Positions 23,343 to 33,037 of a DNA stretch of 64,000 nt are shown here, piece after piece. The DNA is from Acholoe squamosa (lineage: Eukaryota > Annelida > Polychaeta > Phyllodocida > Polynoidae), in NCBI GenBank assembly GCA_949317995.1, contig OX439039.1:53434785-53498784 (forward strand), in the 5' to 3' direction. The notes beneath the pieces are model-generated. The model searched no databases. It was not told the origin of the DNA and worked only from the letters and a program-made list of their open reading frames with translations. A program made the translations under genes and the position numbers. Numbering within the stretch: position 1 is the first letter of the stretch; each line of letters starts with the position of its first letter.

Positions 23343-26172
23343 GCATGGTGAGCAATCCCCCATATGTCCTGTGTGTCTTGCTCAGCTTGAAGCAGAACGC
23401 AGTCTGCTGGCTAAAATACCACGTGTGGCAGAGGGGCAGAAAAAGCTCCGCTCTAGAAACAAGTCCCCCCGCCATGTGTTCAGAGTTTCCTGCAGCCCAA
23501 GGTGAACAGGGGCCGTGGTGTACTTTTTAAGTTAAGCTTTTTTCTTGAATATTAAAGCTAATGCAGTTTATGCTGCTTATATTACATTTTGACCGCTGTA
23601 CAAGTATACGTTAACCCTGCTAGTTGTCGTATTTGATGACACTATACGGTCTAAGCCTCAAGTATTGCCTGTGTTTAAAGAGTGATGGGACATATAATGC
23701 GCCCCGAACATCGAAATACACAAAATTTATTATATATGCCCGTTTGATACTTAAATGGGGTCGAAGCAATGATGCATAGAGACCCGATGACAGACCATTG
23801 AAACCGAAACGGTGAATTGAAAAAAAAGAGGAATAGAAGGCCTACGTGACTGTTTTTCTGATAACTCAATCAGCAGTTTGATGTGTAATGCTATATCTAA
23901 CCCTTTAAAGCTTTCTCATAGTTGAGGGATCCAGGATCAAGATTATTTGTTAAACAGCTTAACTATTTTGTCCTATCACAACTAATAATTATGCTGATCT
24001 ACATTAACATTTATACATCATTTCTTGGGTTTTCAATTACATATACAAGGCTGCTCACTATGATATATGTGCACCAGTGGACATCTTCTGTGTACTGTAA
24101 CATTCCTGATCAAAAAGTGGATTTTGACTTTATAACCATCATGTACCAAATCTGAAGTGTGATAATCATTTGATGTGTGGCATAAAATGTGTACATAAAT
24201 CACGAATATTGGTGTACATGATATAACTCCGAATTACTATGTCGTTGTTTCATGCACCTTTTAACTGAAATTATAAGATAGTCTCTTCATAAATGATATA
24301 ATCGCGTTATAGACATTTCCTAACACGAATATGATGTAGGTCGGAGATTTTTCTTTGATTTACTTATAAGTAGGTCAATTCTATCATTTCGTTACTGTGT
24401 ACATCCAATAGCCTAAATATATAAAGTCTCTCCCACTATTTCAGTGATTATGTCTCTTTATTATTTCTATGACAATGCTTGATTATTGCAAATATAACCT
24501 CCACGTTAAACAACCTATCCATCAATTCACTGACAATGCCCTCCTTTTTTATTCCCCAGACCTCCGTCGCGATCAGTGCTCTCGACCTCGACGGTCAGCA
24601 TCGACCTGCAGATGGAGAAACGACAGCAGTTACAGAGGGCCAAGTCTGCCGGAGGTACCCCAGCTGCTGCCAAGGGTCCTGCCAAGGGTGCAGCAAAAGG
24701 ATCCACCGACCCCGCCGCCAAGGACATCCCGGCCGGTAAACCCTCCACGCGTGAACCCAAAAGACCATCGTCCCGCGATGAGCATGGTCGCAAGCAGAAC
24801 TTCGACGGCACCTTTTTCGCTGCAATCCGTTCGCCCAAGCGGCAGTACTTCACGATTCACCCCGAGTGGGTGTCGGAGAATCTCTCAGTCTCCAGAATGA
24901 CGCTGAAAGAGAAGACCCAAACCTACCCACCCCGCAGATGCAAAAGCGCTCCGCCGCCCCGGAATCGAAACCCAATCACCTGGGAGTATTAAGCGTTCCA
25001 TAGTAGTGGCGGCCAAATTATAATACCCTCTTTTGCAATGACATATCAAACGTCGTTTTAGCTGCTTTCATTATGGTCCCTCCCTCCTTTTCCCCTGTAC
25101 TTTTTCCTCGCATACTCGTCATGTAGTCAACGGTAGACTTGCATCTGTACAACTCCTATTCAAAATCTGCTCAAGGAAATGTCACTTTGCTTTTTGTGTT
25201 TAGATCCATCAGGAAAATCACTGTTTTGATAGATCCTCGTTTGTAAGGAAACGCCTGAAAAGATAGACCCTTTACTTTTATAGTAGCCGTCTCTGCGAAT
25301 GAAACCTTTCCTTGTTGCTGTAGTTGCGAATGTGAATGGGGAGACAAAAGCTGCAGTCGATATCTCCTTACATCCCTGTGTGTGTGTGTGTTCCATGTTC
25401 CATCCGCCCAATTCTTGCCCCATTAGAAAGTAAATAAGCACAAGAAAGCACAAACTAATATACCTCTTTGGATTGGACATCTTACTAGCAAGTTCTGTGT
25501 GGTGCTTGTACTACTTTGGTGTGCCTGCTGGTTTGTGAATTCGGTGCCGTTGTCTGTGAATAATACCCTAGGTGCACCTTGGTCTAAGCGTGTCTTGTTC
25601 CTGTCGCGTAGCATCTACACCTTCCTGTATACATAGATCTGTGGCTAACATCTCCTTCTGCATGGACATCAATCACTTTCAAAACATTAAACTCAAAACT
25701 TCAGAAATCCTCAGAAAAAAAAGCATTAGAAATCACTGCAGTTCCAGTTGCAGTCCTTCTTAGTGAGCCGTAAGCTCCAGGAGGCGCCTGGGAATGGATG
25801 AGCTTACCAATAGCATCTGGCCCTGACAACACCTTTCTCTGCACTTCTTCTTAAAACAGGTTGTCGCAGCCCAACCTGGCAGAATCCCAAGCCGCCACTC
25901 GGCCCTCGTCTAGGAATGCAGAAGCGACGATTAAGCCTCAAAAGGCGACTCGGCTATCAAAAATCAACAATGATGGCACCTATTTCTCAACCGTTGGAAC
26001 GCCGCGACGGGAGTACTATACTGTGCATCCCGAGTGGGCCTCAGAAAGTCGGAGCTATGCCCGTCAATCTAACAGACCGGAATGTCGGACTAACACTTTC
26101 GAGAATATCTATGGTAGGCGCTCGCGCAGCGCCCCAGCCCTCAGGAGTAGGAACCCTATCACGTGGGAATGA
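23343..26172 (+). CDS. 3' part of an unidentified gene with alternative or duplicated terminal exons
   Basis: Three exons can be seen. Exon A is 23343-23501 (acceptor CCTGGCAG, donor AAG/GTGAAC) and encodes about 52 residues with a CPVC pair, a short Leu/Glu-rich stretch and a basic end. It stops after two bases of an Arg codon. Exon B1 (24560-24992, acceptor TATTCCCCAG) and exon B2 (25860-26172, acceptor TTAAAACAG) each supply the missing third base and each end in a stop codon. B1 and B2 are paralogues: both contain DGT(F/Y)F, then P-x-R-x-Y, then T-(I/V)-HPEW-x-SE, and finish with RR, SAP and RNPITWE. I do not recognise the family. The small, basic, Pro/Ser-rich make-up would fit a structural or cytoskeleton-associated protein, but that is speculation. 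The 5' exons are not identified. The product could be one transcript choosing either end, or B2 could be the end of a tandem duplicate whose own 5' exons are lost. Confidence 0.6.
24560..24992 (+). CDS. Terminal exon B1 of the unidentified gene
   Basis: The exon opens directly behind a pyrimidine-rich acceptor and reads 143 codons to TAA at 24990-24992. It begins PPSRSV, has an Ala/Pro/Lys-rich middle (residues about 30-65 of the exon) absent from B2, then the shared core with FDGTFF, YFTIHPEW and the C-terminal RNPITWEY. GC content is clearly above its surroundings and the codons use many third-position C/G, as expected of real coding sequence. Confidence 0.65.
25520..25690 (-). mobile_element. 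Relic of an LTR-retrotransposon integrase
   Basis: On the minus strand a frame reads PRVLFTDNGTEFTNQ at about 25530-25590. The (S/T)DNGxEF word holds the second catalytic Asp of retroelement (Gypsy-type) integrase cores. The upstream part of the domain is only faintly visible and in another frame. The rest of the element is missing, so this is a short decayed fragment lying between the two terminal exons B1 and B2. Confidence 0.55.
25860..26172 (+). CDS. Terminal exon B2 of the unidentified gene
   Basis: The acceptor CTTCTTAAAACAG is followed by an exon of 103 codons to TGA at 26170-26172. It starts LSQPNLAESQ and carries the same core as B1: DGTYF, REYYTVHPEW, SES, then RRSRSAP and RNPITWE. 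The Ala/Lys-rich insertion of B1 is lacking. Phase and reading direction match B1 exactly, so the same upstream exon A can be joined to either one. Confidence 0.65.
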
Positions 26173-28739
26173 CGTCACTTCCTGAACTTCCCCCTAGTGC
26201 TATTGTTAGTAAATTGGTGCGGCTTCAGAAAAGAGAGTCTGCACTGTCTGTAACAAAAACTGGGTATTATGCTGTTAGGGACTTCCACTGTGTTCAATGA
26301 TGACAATAGATGCAGTTTATACCCTGGCTTTCGAAGAATTGCTATTACAAAGTAGGACTAGGGTTTCGAGTATTTAGAATATTGGTGCAGACTCTCCATA
26401 GTGAAGCCAATTAGTTAGTGACTTGATACAAAGATGCTCTTCGGTGCGCAATTTTACAAGAGAAACACCCTGTTGAGGCTTGGTCAGCCTGTGTGAAAAT
26501 GCTTTGCACAATCATTGATCATAGCCCTGCAAAACTAACTTGTGTGGTTGTTTTCCATGTGCTTTGCCCAGGAGCGGCACCACCGCCATCACCACCACCA
26601 CGCTTTGATTCAGGGTTGTTTTCTTTGCTGCACAAACAACATAAACCACTCCCATATGGACCAATTCCCTTCCAATGCGCATGCCCATGCTGCACCTTTA
26701 TCAGTTTTGCGCATGTGCAGACCTGCGCTGGACAACTGTGATGATGTAGAGAGCTATGCTTCCCACTCCCATTTTAGTTTTCAGTTATTGACGTTGACAT
26801 AAAGGCCGTTGTAATGTAAAGAGATATGGGTTAAATGAATACGTAACATGGGTTTCGCTTTGTTATAACGTGGGCATTTAGCTGGCTTCTTTGCAGAGGA
26901 CATCAGACTTGGAAATTGGGAAATATGCTTAATGTACTTAGAAAAGGTAGGCTATGTGCAACCACTCCTAAGTTAAATCATTTGGATGTAAATGTAATAC
27001 TTGTGTAATATAGCGGGGTTGTACTTTGGTTTCCATTAGGTTACAAAATATATCTGTAATGGTGCTTTCTGTTATCATTCTTCTAACTATGTACTTCGAT
27101 TGTATTCACTAAAGGCCGAATGTCTACTCCCACTCTCAAATGCATTTGACACAGACTTTCTTATGCCTGCAGGGTAATTCAAAACAGTGGTATATTAACA
27201 CTGTTTTCAATTAACCTCCTGGTGAATCACAATAAGTCATGCCAATATACAACGATGTCTGTGTATCATCCTGGTTAACTTACTTTAAAACATCATTATG
27301 AAAGCCCGGTTTCAATACCACACACATTTATGATCATTTACATTGAGGTCTGATGTAATTATTTGTGAATATTAGGACAATGTGTAGCGCTGGATCCGTA
27401 CATGTAGAAGGAATAGAGTCTCCAAGCGGCAGTCGAATATTGTATATCTCAAGGTTACAGTTATGCACTATCGTTTCATCGCCGGTTTTGGAGTTAGCTG
27501 TAGGCCTCTCCCGCTGTCATCCCAAAGGTCAGATACTAGCTCTTGTTATTAAACCATGCCTTATCCTAGGGAGCGGTCATTTGCTGGCCAATCCACATAC
27601 TCGTTTGCTTGGCGTGGATTATCATCATATATATGTAAGTACTGAAATACAAATCTCGGGGTATACTTTTTTGGGCTTGACACTGAAAGATACTGATATA
27701 TGCATGTTGATTATATGAACCATGATTTGCCTTGGCCTTCGTTGCGCTGACGGGTAGCATATCCACGGTGTATATTGTTAGACTAGAGTAACGGTTGGTT
27801 GTCAGTGTATAGGTGTTCAAAGCGTGTATCTGCAGAATGTGAGGTTAATTATCTCATTATGATGTGCAATATCTATATTTATAAGAGATACCCTTGTGAG
27901 TTGCTCTTTTCACTGTTATGTTATATATGCGCCGACCCTGGTGATGCGCCATTTGCGTTATGACGTAAATGAGTTGAGCATATATAATGATTTGTCTGTG
28001 TGCAAATATATACTGAAACAAATGAAGTCTCAAATGGTATGTGTATACGTATACTGCAGCCAAGTATGCCAGTTGTGCGGAATGATTATTTTGTATTAAG
28101 CAAGCCAAAAATAAACAATTCGTCGAACACTCATATGAGTTTTGCAGAATTATTTTATCTAGATATTATGAGGGTATTTAGGGTAGACTTTATAACCTTG
28201 TGTAGATAATAAGAGCCCAAGATCAGAAGAAAATTCTGAGCATGGTTGACGTATCACTAGATGAACAAACCATTGTTTTGGATGTTAAGATTTAGAATCA
28301 TAAACGCCTTCAGCATCAGAATTCTTTCCTTGGCCACACATATACTGCAACTGAGTTCAACAAACGTACAGGGGATTGATGATATAAACGTTGGATAGAG
28401 GGATATAGCATTACACATGTTAATGAGAAAACCCATTGAGGCGAAGAACATTCTCTTATAATTGATTTTACGCTATCTTGGTTATCAATTTCACGCTTGG
28501 CCATTTGATCACATAATAATTGATTGCATCGATTGATACATACTATAAGTAGCCAGGAAACAGTGATCCATCAACCAGTCTTCCTGTATGCCCATTGGTC
28601 TTTACACCCTTGCAGAAAATCTCCTTGCCTATATACTGATAACACACCTGCAGATATCCCGTTCCTTTAGGACCTACCCAAAATACTGGTAAAAAAAAAA
28701 CCTACTACTTACACCACTGTTCGAACTCATGTGTTCATG
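26173..28739. other. 3' flank and intergenic DNA
   Basis: Presumed 3' UTR of the preceding gene, then AT-rich DNA. A CACCACCAC-type stretch near 26580-26605 makes short His/Pro-rich open frames without support. No clear AATAAA is found close to either stop codon. Confidence 0.35.
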
Positions 28740-29280
28740 GCATTCACATCCCTGTTGAAAATCTTTGTGTGTGTATTACTCTCAACCCTGTTGAAAATCA
28801 CATTTATAATTTTGTATACTACTCACAGCCTTGGTAAATATCACATTTCTTCTACTACTAATTACACTGTTGAAAATCATTTTGCATACTACCCATTACC
28901 CTGTTGAAAATACATTTTGTATCCTAATCACAACGCTGCTGAAAATCACATCTCATATACTACTCACAACCCTGTTGAAAATCACATTTCGTATACTACT
29001 CACAACCTTGCTGAAAATCACATTTCGTATACTACTCACAACCCTGCTGAAAATCACATTCTTATACTACTGATTAGCCTGTTGAAAATCATATTCCGTA
29101 TACTACTCATTGCCCTGGCGAAAATCACATCTTGTATACTACTCACAACCCTCTTGAAAATCATGTTTCGTATACTACTCATAACCCTGTTGAAAATCAC
29201 ATTTCGTATACTACTCACAATGCTGAATATCACATTCTTATACTACTCATTAGCCTGTTGAAAATCATATTTCTTGTACT
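28740..29280 (+). repeat. Degenerate ~36-bp minisatellite, forward orientation
   Basis: About 14 units share GTATACTACTCACAACCCTG, then TTGAAAATCACATTTC or a variant. The array continues after a MITE insertion at 29505-29570, and diverged units reappear at 29890-29960 and beyond the big transposon from about 37300. The open frames here (repeated KITF/ILLTTLL strings) are repeat artefacts. Confidence 0.8.
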
Positions 29281-29281
29281 T

Positions 29282-29504
29282 CCGTAAATCCTCGCGTATA
29301 GGACGCCCCTCGCGTATAGGACGCGCAATGAGTTAAGCTAAAGCGTATAGGACACCCCTAGGATCAAATTTGAGTGATTTTAGCACTCTTCTATAGTGGA
29401 AAATCCTCGCCTATAGGACACACCCTTAGTTTGGGCGAACCCTATAGGACGCACATGCAGTCATTCTGGTGTATATGCCACGTCTTATACGCGAGGATTT
29501 ACGG
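29282..29504. mobile_element. 223-bp MITE inserted in the minisatellite
   Basis: Termini CCGTAAATCCTCGCGTATA (29282-29300) and their inverse (29486-29504) match. TACT flanks both sides (29277-29280 and 29505-29508), and an uninterrupted neighbouring array unit has a single TACTCATTGCCCTGG, so TACT looks like the target duplication. One extra T separates it from the left end. Inside, CGTATAGGAC or a variant recurs about five times. A related CTCGTGTATAGGAC word sits alone at about 62874-62887. Confidence 0.75.
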
Positions 29505-30060
29505 TACTCATTGCCCTGGCGAAATCACATCTTGTATACTACTCACACCCCTATTGAAAATCACACTGTAATTAGCTCTATAGAACTCTATAGAACAAAA
29601 TTCCATAATGTTTTCCACTTAAACCCGAGCAGGCAATCCCATTCTGTATATTGTTGCCTCACCACAACAAGGTTGTATCTGCATTTTTCAATCTTTGCAG
29701 GAGAGGCAGAAGTGTTTCAATTACTATAGCACACTGTTGACACAACCTTATAGCATTGGGGCACTTAGGCACACATATCATTAGACTGAGCTCCAATACT
29801 TCCATAGTGAGTAGATAACGGTAAATAGATAGTAAAACAAAAGAAAACTGAATCTAGCCAAACTGTCAGTTACAACCTTGTTGCACTGAGGTGACAATAT
29901 GATAAAACATATACTCTCAATCCTGGAATAAATCCCACTTTGTTTATGCTTCTCACGACCCTGGGACCCCACGTACAAGCAGCACCTGCATAATAGGCCC
30001 CAACCTTAAGAGAATGCTATAACTTAGCTACAGGAGGGGTCCGAAATGGGGCCCATGTAA
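29505..30060. repeat. Diverged continuation of the minisatellite and unique DNA
   Basis: Array units are still readable at 29505-29570 and about 29895-29965 (CTCTCAATCCTGG, CTTCTCACGACCCTGG), separated by AT-rich DNA without a gene. Confidence 0.45.
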
Positions 30061-30063
30061 ATC

Positions 30064-30066
<3 letters not shown>

Positions 30067-30130
<64 letters not shown>
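30067..30130. repeat. (AT)n microsatellite
   Basis: About 32 uninterrupted AT dinucleotides. Confidence 0.97.
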
Positions 30131-30135
<5 letters not shown>

Positions 30136-30224
30136 GTATGCTCAGTTCAGGAAGGATCTATAAAATGGCCTATAAACTGCAGCTTATACGTGTTTTTTAG
30201 GTATACATCAACCAAGACACATAC

Positions 30225-30254
30225 GACCAATAGCCACCAGTCGTCGTCAAGTAG
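30225..30254 (+). repeat. Left terminal inverted repeat of the 7-kb transposon
   Basis: Begins GACCAATAGCCACCAGTCGT. It pairs with 37222-37251 (26 identical bp, then C/G mismatch, then TAG). ATAC precedes it. Confidence 0.85.
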
Positions 30255-31291
30255 CCTGGCCAAGGGGTCCCAAAATAAAATAGCTGCATGAGCTATTCCT
30301 TTTGTATATATAAACTACAAGTGTTGGTGCATAGGGCCCATGGGTGAGGGAAGGTTAAATATGTTAACTATTTCTGTACCAGCCTGGCCAAGTGAGGTAT
30401 GTCAAATACCGCGTGGTCACGTCTACGACCTTATCCCTATGCAGAGATTGGTAGGATATACATGCACCACAGTTATTATACCTCAATTATTGCTAATAAT
30501 ATTTGAGAAAACACCCAAAGCATGTAGGGAAAGCACTTTTTTTGTACATTTTTGGCCAGTTTAGGCTATTTTTGGCTCCCGAGAGAAAAACGCTACTTGG
30601 AAAAAAGCCTAGCAGAAACTAACATGCTTCTTCCCAGTTTGCACCACTCCTTGAAAAGGGGACATAGGCAATATATTTTATCATTAACAGAACCGTTATG
30701 CCTTCAGCTTCACCATGGTATATAGATATAGGTGTTTGGGGTTGATAGCTAGGTGCTAGAACTAATGCAAGTAGGTCGTAGACGTGACCACGCGATTGCC
30801 GCGGACAGTCAAAATATAGTGAAAATGATTATAATTGATTCCTATGCTATTGCTTTGAAATGTAGAGATCTTAATTGTTTGCAATACATGAGAACACCTT
30901 TCTTCACTCCTGTTAATGTGGAATTAGCCTGGTTTGATGAAATAAAAGTTGTATGTCTTTGGTCAATTTTTGGCATATATGGGATCTTTCATCGAAAAAC
31001 CCACTATTATAAATTTCTTAGTGATAGGTTAATGGAATATAGGACCCAGTTTGGTTGGTACACTACCTGTAAGTAACACTGACTGCAAAATTAGAGTCTA
31101 AGACTATAGACATTGGTGTAAAAGGTCAATACGCGGTCGTAGACATGACCACGCGGTCGTAGACGTGACCACCCGAGCGTAACAAAAGTGATTGCTATTG
31201 TGTCTACCTCTTTACTAATGATAGTTATCACTTGGTATGGACTTCTTACATTACATATACATAATAAAGTGTTGATATAGTTACATTTAAC

Positions 31292-31402
31292 CTCCCTTGG
31301 TCATTTCTTTGGGCATTGCCCTCCCTTGGTCATTTCTTTGGGCATTGCCCTCCCTTGGTCATTTCTTTGGGCATTGCCCTCCCTTGACCATTTCTTTGAT
31401 TA
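31292..31402 (+). repeat. 29-bp tandem repeat within the transposon
   Basis: The unit starting CTCCCTTGGTCATTTCTTTG repeats from 31292, 31321 and 31350, with a diverged partial fourth at 31379. Single related copies (GGTCATTTCTTTGGGC) stand at about 34117 and 35269, each next to a copy of the GGTCGTAGACG motif, so both repeats probably spread together. It lies downstream of the transposase stop codon. Confidence 0.85.
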
Positions 31403-31711
31403 TTTTGTTGGTTTACTGCTAAGAATAGGGATAAACACATGTAACAACAAACAAAAAAGATTTATTGAACAGATCATCTCACCGTAAGAGGCTGGAACAT
31501 ATGTACAACACCTATCCCCCCCCCCATTTGCTATCTTAACTATGTCATATCATTTTTCTCATGTTTTCTCATGTTCATGGAACATCATCTCACCGTAAAA
31601 GGCTGGAACATATGTACACACCCCCCCCCTAAAGTGACATGCTAAAAACATTTCATATTGTCATATGTATGTAATTGTCCAGTTTTGTTATGAAACACAC
31701 TCTGAGTCAGT

Positions 31712-33037
31712 TTATTTACGGGAGGCCCTCGTCTTCCTGCCCTCTTTGGGAGGGGATAAGTTTCTCTTGACAGGTGCTTTCTTAGCTGCAGTTGCCTTCT
31801 TTGTTGATGGCTTCTTGAAAGCTGCTGTTGTCTTCCTCGTGAGAGGTATAAGCTCGATGATAGGCAAATCATCAAAGTCCTCATCTTCAATATCTTTCCT
31901 CACTTCTGCAAGCGGAGTTTCGTCTTCCGTTTCATAACCGCTGTCTGAGATGTCAAACTCATCATCACTGTCATCTGGGATGGTATCATCAATCTCCCCA
32001 GCCTCAAGGATCTTGGTCTCCCTCCAACCATCACAGTTTGGCTCCTGTGAGCCATTACCTAGGCAGCAAGGGCGGTTGCAACTGGTTTTCCGGAGGTACA
32101 CTTTGCCTTCAAAGACAATCGCCTGATGTATTTGGCTTATCCCTTTCACCTCCGGGCTGTTCCATGCCTTAATGGCCTTTGCCGAGGTTCCAACCTGTGA
32201 CTCGGTGACAGGTAGGATCTTCACCCGAGTCACAGGTGAGACTTGCCGACAGAAGTCAGAGGCGGACTGAATGGCTTTGTCCGTCTTGACTAATCGGTCG
32301 GCAAGGCTCTTCAGGGCTCCTCCAACCCCATCGCATGGGCCTTTACCGTGGCCCGATTCCAGCCAATTCCAGGCCTCGCTGAGGTTGAAGGAGGCCTGGA
32401 ACCTCGACAACATGTTGATAGTATACCGATTCCTATATTGGGAACTAGGTGAGTCCGTAACAAAATGGATATGCTTGAGCTCTGGGTTGCCATCTTTCAG
32501 TTGAGGGATTAATTTCTGAATGAATGACCACGTGGTTGCAAACTTGTGGTCTGTCACACTTGTTACCCCAACAAATGTATGGCTTTCGATGGACCCGTCC
32601 TGCTTCCGTATCTTGACCACCATGGGGTGCAGGGTGACCTGGTCCTTTGAGTAGTAAGCAGCTGACACTTCTCGTAGGTAGGAGCAATTCCAGTTCTCTG
32701 CATAATCCATTTGGATTATGCAGTGCCCTACGGGAAGTGTCTCCAATAGGGCTTTCATTTGCTCATACTGAATCTTAACTCGAGCGCAATGCTCCCGGAA
32801 CACTGGAAGGCCTTCTTCTAGCAGCTTAACAAAATCTTCCTTTAGTAGAGTTTTAGACACGAGCTTTGTGTGGGTGACGGTTCGGTTGGCATATTTCTTC
32901 TCAACCTTTTCCCACCTCTGGAATGACACTGTAGTATTCTGCATCTCTTCTGCAATCTCCCTCACTTCGCCATCTGTATATGACTCAATGAGTTCACTGG
33001 TAGACTTAGGCAATGCTGGGACCGCATCAAGGAGCAA
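31712..33037 (-). CDS. Catalytic half of the transposase (DDE-like domain)
   Basis: This 441-residue open segment, counted from the first Met after the TGA, contains QMDYAENW (Asp 111), VTDSPSSQYRN (Asp 195) and WNWLESGHGKGPCDGVGG (Glu 227). The order D-83-D-31-E, with each acidic residue in a conserved-looking block, fits an RNase-H-fold DDE transposase; the triad assignment is inferred, not proven. A Cys cluster (CNRPCCLG...NCDGW) near residues 329-348 may bind zinc. The tail is acidic (about 360-405), then Lys-rich, which suggests DNA contact or nuclear import. Before the first Met, the frame continues upstream through CVCKLHANLG to the TGA. Confidence 0.85.
   Translation of the reverse strand: MLLDAVPALPKSTSELIESYTDGEVREIAEEMQNTTVSFQRWEKVEKKYANRTVTHTKLVSKTLLKEDFVKLLEEGLPVFREHCARVKIQYEQMKALLETLPVGHCIIQMDYAENWNCSYLREVSAAYYSKDQVTLHPMVVKIRKQDGSIESHTFVGVTSVTDHKFATTWSFIQKLIPQLKDGNPELKHIHFVTDSPSSQYRNRYTINMLSRFQASFNLSEAWNWLESGHGKGPCDGVGGALKSLADRLVKTDKAIQSASDFCRQVSPVTRVKILPVTESQVGTSAKAIKAWNSPEVKGISQIHQAIVFEGKVYLRKTSCNRPCCLGNGSQEPNCDGWRETKILEAGEIDDTIPDDSDDEFDISDSGYETEDETPLAEVRKDIEDEDFDDLPIIELIPLTRKTTAAFKKPSTKKATAAKKAPVKRNLSPPKEGRKTRASRK

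Noticed and set aside
28831..29261. Repetitive open frames with LLKITFRILLTT-like strings
   Set aside because: The repeat period equals the minisatellite unit; no splice sites or start context.
28740..29280. CRISPR-like regular repeat array
   Set aside because: Units are degenerate and directly tandem without distinct spacers, in a eukaryotic genome with introns; it is a minisatellite.
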